A stretch of DNA of 8,282 nucleotides from JANNGZ01 sp031404155. GTDB lineage: Bacteria; Pseudomonadota; Gammaproteobacteria; Burkholderiales; Burkholderiaceae_C. Below are positions 5,550 to 8,282 of this stretch, piece after piece. The notes beneath the pieces are model-generated. The model did no database searches, was not told the DNA's origin, and saw nothing but the letters and a program-made list of their open reading frames with translations. The first letter of the stretch is position 1. Each line of letters starts with the position of its first letter. The stretch is from contig JANNGZ010000109.1 in assembly GCA_031404155.1 (NCBI GenBank), positions 1 through 8,282 on the forward strand. The letters are read 5' to 3'. The position numbers and the translations under genes were made by a program.

Positions 5550-6761
5550 CAGCACGTCCAGCACCCGCAGCCCCGCGCTGCCGGGCAGCACCTCACGTTC
5601 GAGGGCCGCGGTGGGTACTCGCAGGTGCTGGTCGAGCACCGTCTTGAACAGCGCGCGCAGGTCGGCGGTGATGCGCAGGTCGCGGCCTTCGAAGCGGTCC
5701 TTCTTCGCCAGGCCCGGCCAGTCGCCGAGCACCTGGCCGCCCTTCACCGCGCCACCGAGCACCAGCGCCATGCCGCCGCTGCCATGGTCGGTGCCGAGCG
5801 TGCCGTTGATCGCCACCTCGCGGCCGAACTCGGTGGCTACCACCACCACGGTGCGCTGCCAGGCGCCTTGTGCGGCCGGCTCGAGCAAGGCGTCGCGCAG
5901 GGCGGCGAGTGCCGCGTCCAGGCTGCGCAGGTTGCCGGCCACCGCGCCCTGCGCCGCCGTTTGGTTGGCATGCGAGTCCCAGCCGCCGATCTCGATCACC
6001 GCGGCCTGCGGGCCGTTGGGCTTGCCCAGGAACTCACCGGCCTTGCGCGCCAGCGCCACCACCTGCACCCGGGGGCCGCCCTGCATCATGGCGGCGTCGT
6101 TGCCCGCGGCGGCCATGTCGGTGTCGCCGCGCAGGCCCTTGGCGCGCGCGAGCGCCTCGGCCAGGGCGCGGTCGCCCGCGTACAGCCGCTCCAGCCGAGC
6201 CACCAGGTCGGCCGACGGGTCGGGCATTGCCGACGGCGCCCAGGTGTCCACCTCGCCCGCGCCGCGCAACACCAGCGGCACCGCGGTGTTGAGCGCCAAG
6301 CCCTTGTGGCCGGCGGACTTCAGCGCGCGCGCGAGCCAGCCGGTGCTGATCTGGTAGGGCTGTGTGCCGCCGCTCTCCAGCATTTGCTGGGCGTCGAAAT
6401 GCGAGCGCTCCCGATACGGCAGCCCGGTGGCATGCAGCACCGCCATCTCGCCGCGGCCGTACATCGCATGCAGATGGCCGAGGTTTGGGTGCAACGCAAA
6501 CAGGCCCGACAGCGGCAGCGGCGCCGCGCCGAAGTTCGCCATCTCGCCGCGGGCGGCGGCGAAGTCCGGGTCGCCGATTGCCGGCACCGCTGCGAGGCCG
6601 TCGAGCCCGCCGCGCAGCACCACCAGCACGAAGCGGTTGGCGTGGCCGGGGCCACCCGGGCGCCCCGCGGCGAAACTGAGCGTGCACAGCGGCGCCAATG
6701 TAGCCGCGAAGAGCGCACCGACAACGCGGCGGCGTGACGGGTCCAGGAGCATTGAGGTCAT
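5541..6761 (-). CDS. DUF1501 family protein with Tat-like signal
   Basis: This 406-residue protein belongs to the DUF1501 family (PF07394), whose fold is related to alkaline phosphatases and sulfatases. Its activity is not established. Conserved motifs are VLRGGLDGL (48-56), RSHFDAQQMLESG (119-131), GGWDSH (259-264), ATEFGREV (309-316) and GTDHGSGG (323-330), followed by GGAVKGGQVLGDWPGL (336-351). The Asp, His and Glu residues in these motifs could bind metal. The N-terminus has SRRR (9-12), a hydrophobic stretch VVGALFAATLAPLCTLSF (13-30) and small residues for cleavage near 30-33, which fits a twin-arginine signal and a periplasmic location. ATG 6761 is preferred over ATG 6752 because AAAGG (6773-6777) lies 11 bases upstream and the nine extra bases precede the signal. 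It starts 16 bases after the stop of the DUF1800 gene, so the two form an operon. Confidence 0.9.
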   Translation of the reverse strand: MTSMLLDPSRRRVVGALFAATLAPLCTLSFAAGRPGGPGHANRFVLVVLRGGLDGLAAVPAIGDPDFAAARGEMANFGAAPLPLSGLFALHPNLGHLHAMYGRGEMAVLHATGLPYRERSHFDAQQMLESGGTQPYQISTGWLARALKSAGHKGLALNTAVPLVLRGAGEVDTWAPSAMPDPSADLVARLERLYAGDRALAEALARAKGLRGDTDMAAAGNDAAMMQGGPRVQVVALARKAGEFLGKPNGPQAAVIEIGGWDSHANQTAAQGAVAGNLRSLDAALAALRDALLEPAAQGAWQRTVVVVATEFGREVAINGTLGTDHGSGGMALVLGGAVKGGQVLGDWPGLAKKDRFEGRDLRITADLRALFKTVLDQHLRVPTAALEREVLPGSAGLRVLDVLKG

Positions 6762-6772
6762 CTTGGTCCGCA

Positions 6773-6777
6773 CCTTT
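6773..6777 (-). promoter_or_regulatory. Ribosome binding site of the DUF1501 gene
   Basis: AAAGG on the minus strand lies directly after the TAG stop of the DUF1800 gene and 11 bases before ATG 6761. The distance to the alternative ATG 6752 would be 20 bases, so this site decides the start. Confidence 0.55.
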
Positions 6778-8232
6778 CTAGCGTCGCTGGAATTCGGGCG
6801 AGAGCAGCAGCAGCGCCAGCGCCTGCGGCCCGTCGGCGGCACGGTCGACCTGCTGCGCGGTGTTGTCGCTCAAGCTGGTGCCGAAGGCCGCACGGGCGAG
6901 CGCGCGCGCGTCGTTCTGGCGGCCGAGCAGGTCGGCAAAACGGGTGGCCCACTCCACCCGTTTCCACACCGCATCGGGGCCGAGCCATTCCTCGGCGCGG
7001 TCGGGCCAGCCGGCGGGTGAGGGCGCCGCCTGCACCCGCTGGCCGAGCGCGGCGATGCCGGCGTCGGCGCTGCGCGCAAAGGCACGTTCGCCAAGCGAGA
7101 GCAGCCGGGCCGCCGAGACCACGAACTCCGCCGGCGTCTTCAGCTTGGCCGGCGCCGGGCTCCAGGCTTCGGGGGACGCGAGCAACTCGCGGTAGACCAA
7201 AGCCAGGTCGCCGCCGCCGCGGCCGAAGGTGATGGCCAGCCGCGCCACCAGTTCCGGCGGCGGTTCGTCGGCCACGAAGTGGCGTGCGAGTTTGAGGGCA
7301 ATGAATTGCGCCGTGGCCGGGTGATGCGCCAGGTCGGTGAGCACCGCGTCGAGTGCGCCTTCGCCTTCGCGGTAAATTTTCCCGAGCAGCTGTTTCGGGC
7401 CCGGCTCGTGCCACGCCGGCTCGAAGCGGGTCACCGGTTCGCCGGGCTTGATCTCGCCGCTGAGCAGCAGCCGCACCGGCACGCGCCAGCCGGTGAGCAC
7501 CGCGGCGAACGCGGTCACGTCGGCCTGGCTGTAGGCCTTGCTCGCAGCGCCGAGCGTGTGCAGTTCGAGCACCTCGCGGGCCAGGTTTTCGTTCAGGCCG
7601 GTGATGCGCGGGGTGCGCTCTTCATCGCCTCGGGCGCGCCGCATCACCAGCCGCGAATTCGGCCCGGCGGACTGGTCGTTGTCCAGGTAGCGCAGCATCG
7701 CGCCATGTTTGACCGCGCTTTTGAGCAGCGTCTCGAACCGGCCGGCGATGAAGGGGCGCACCGCCTCGCGCTCGAACGAACCCACGGTGCCGCGGGCCGA
7801 GGCCTTGGCCATCGACACGGTGAAATGGTTGGCCCAGAACAGCGCCAGGCGCTCGGCAAAAGGCCGCTGCGTGGTGGCGGCAGTGGCCAGGTGTGCGCGC
7901 AGATCGGCCTGCACGATCTGGCGGAAATGGTCCCCGAACTGTTGCTCGGTGCTGCGCAACTCGGCCATGTTGCCGCCGTTCGCATCGCTTGCGCTGACCG
8001 CTGGGGCTTGCGCGCGCTGGCGTTGCAGCAGCAGGAATTCGGCGTAACGCTTCACGCCTTCGGCCGAACTGGCGAGGGCCTCGCCACGCTGCGGGTCGGC
8101 CGGGCCGATCTGCGCCAGCAGCCAGCCGGGGGCGTCGTTGCCGATCGGGCTGAGCGATGGCTCGCCCAGGCCGAAGCGGTGCGCGGCGATGCGCGCTGCT
8201 TGTGGCCCGGATGCATTGTTGGCAGAAGCCAT
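6778..8232 (-). CDS. DUF1800 family protein
   Basis: This 484-residue protein belongs to the DUF1800 family (PF08811), which is of unknown biochemical function. Family motifs run in order: the N-terminal AARIAAHRFGLG (12-23), LALFWANHFTVSMAK (129-143), YLDNDQSAGPNS (182-193), LNENLAREVLELHTLG (213-228), YSQADVTAFAAVLTGW (234-249), WHEPGPKQLLG (274-284) and HHPATAQFIALKLARHFV (303-320). The length is typical and no motif is missing. No signal peptide or membrane segment is visible, unlike the DUF1501 partner. ATG 8232 has GGAG at an ideal distance (6-7 bases). It is the first gene of the operon as seen here; the promoter would lie beyond the window end, since only 50 bases remain upstream. DUF1800 and DUF1501 genes are commonly adjacent in many bacteria, which argues for joint function, but none can be assigned from sequence. 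Confidence 0.92.
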   Translation of the reverse strand: MASANNASGPQAARIAAHRFGLGEPSLSPIGNDAPGWLLAQIGPADPQRGEALASSAEGVKRYAEFLLLQRQRAQAPAVSASDANGGNMAELRSTEQQFGDHFRQIVQADLRAHLATAATTQRPFAERLALFWANHFTVSMAKASARGTVGSFEREAVRPFIAGRFETLLKSAVKHGAMLRYLDNDQSAGPNSRLVMRRARGDEERTPRITGLNENLAREVLELHTLGAASKAYSQADVTAFAAVLTGWRVPVRLLLSGEIKPGEPVTRFEPAWHEPGPKQLLGKIYREGEGALDAVLTDLAHHPATAQFIALKLARHFVADEPPPELVARLAITFGRGGGDLALVYRELLASPEAWSPAPAKLKTPAEFVVSAARLLSLGERAFARSADAGIAALGQRVQAAPSPAGWPDRAEEWLGPDAVWKRVEWATRFADLLGRQNDARALARAAFGTSLSDNTAQQVDRAADGPQALALLLLSPEFQRR

Positions 8233-8238
8233 GCGCTG

Positions 8239-8243
8239 TCTCC
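8239..8243 (-). promoter_or_regulatory. Ribosome binding site of the DUF1800 gene
   Basis: The minus strand reads GGAGACAGCGCATG, a good Shine-Dalgarno with about seven bases to the start codon. It fixes the start at 8232. Confidence 0.75.
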
Positions 8244-8282
8244 ACGTTGCGCCGCGTTGATCTCCGGGGCGAGTGTGCGCCG

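Noticed and set aside
5203..5552. Possible CRISPR array
   Set aside because: The repeats are only 6-8 bases long and contiguous, with no spacers and no cas genes nearby.
5429..5647. Possible His-Gly repeat peptide from the hexamer array
   Set aside because: The frame runs into DUF1501 antisense sequence, and nothing besides the repeat supports it as a metal-binding peptide.
5304..6737. Long plus-strand open frame opposite the DUF1501 gene
   Set aside because: It has no recognisable motifs and biased composition, while the minus strand carries the complete DUF1501 motif set.

Overview
The window is GC-rich DNA with dense, tightly spaced genes. The codon use, the protein families and one intergenic palindromic repeat I associate with Burkholderiales all suggest a betaproteobacterium of that order, in the broad Rubrivivax/Leptothrix/Comamonadaceae group. 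The species cannot be named from the sequence alone. There are six intact genes and one transposase relic. I see no tRNA, rRNA or CRISPR array.

Layout. Bases 1-198 hold the decayed 5' end of an IS110-family transposase, with a hairpin just upstream. Bases 199-1619 (minus strand) hold two 236-residue methyltransferases that overlap by one base: an FkbM-family enzyme first, then a class I SAM methyltransferase. Bases 1620-1840 are a divergent promoter region with a candidate -10 box readable on both strands and a short tandem repeat. Bases 1841-3811 (plus) encode a polytopic membrane phosphoglycerol transferase of the LTA synthase/OpgB type. A palindromic repeat follows in a 93-base gap. Bases 3905-5209 (plus) encode a divergent relative of Kdo transferase (WaaA/KdtA). 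Bases 5210-5540 separate convergent genes and hold a strong 16-bp hairpin and several short tandem repeats. Bases 5541-8232 (minus) are a two-gene operon transcribed DUF1800 then DUF1501.

How the genes may work together. The four genes from 199 to 5209 all belong to families that build or modify surface glycans: O-methylation, phosphoglycerol transfer and Kdo-type sugar transfer. A shared role in decorating lipopolysaccharide, periplasmic glucan or an exopolysaccharide is reasonable but is inference. The DUF1800/DUF1501 pair is a widespread conserved couple of unknown function. The DUF1501 member carries a twin-arginine-like signal and motifs of the alkaline phosphatase/sulfatase fold, whereas its partner shows no signal peptide.

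Most notable. The WaaA-like protein keeps the C-terminal donor-binding half and the catalytic Gly-Glu but has lost several N-terminal signature motifs, so it may transfer a different sugar or use a different acceptor. No clearly new defence or mobile system is visible.
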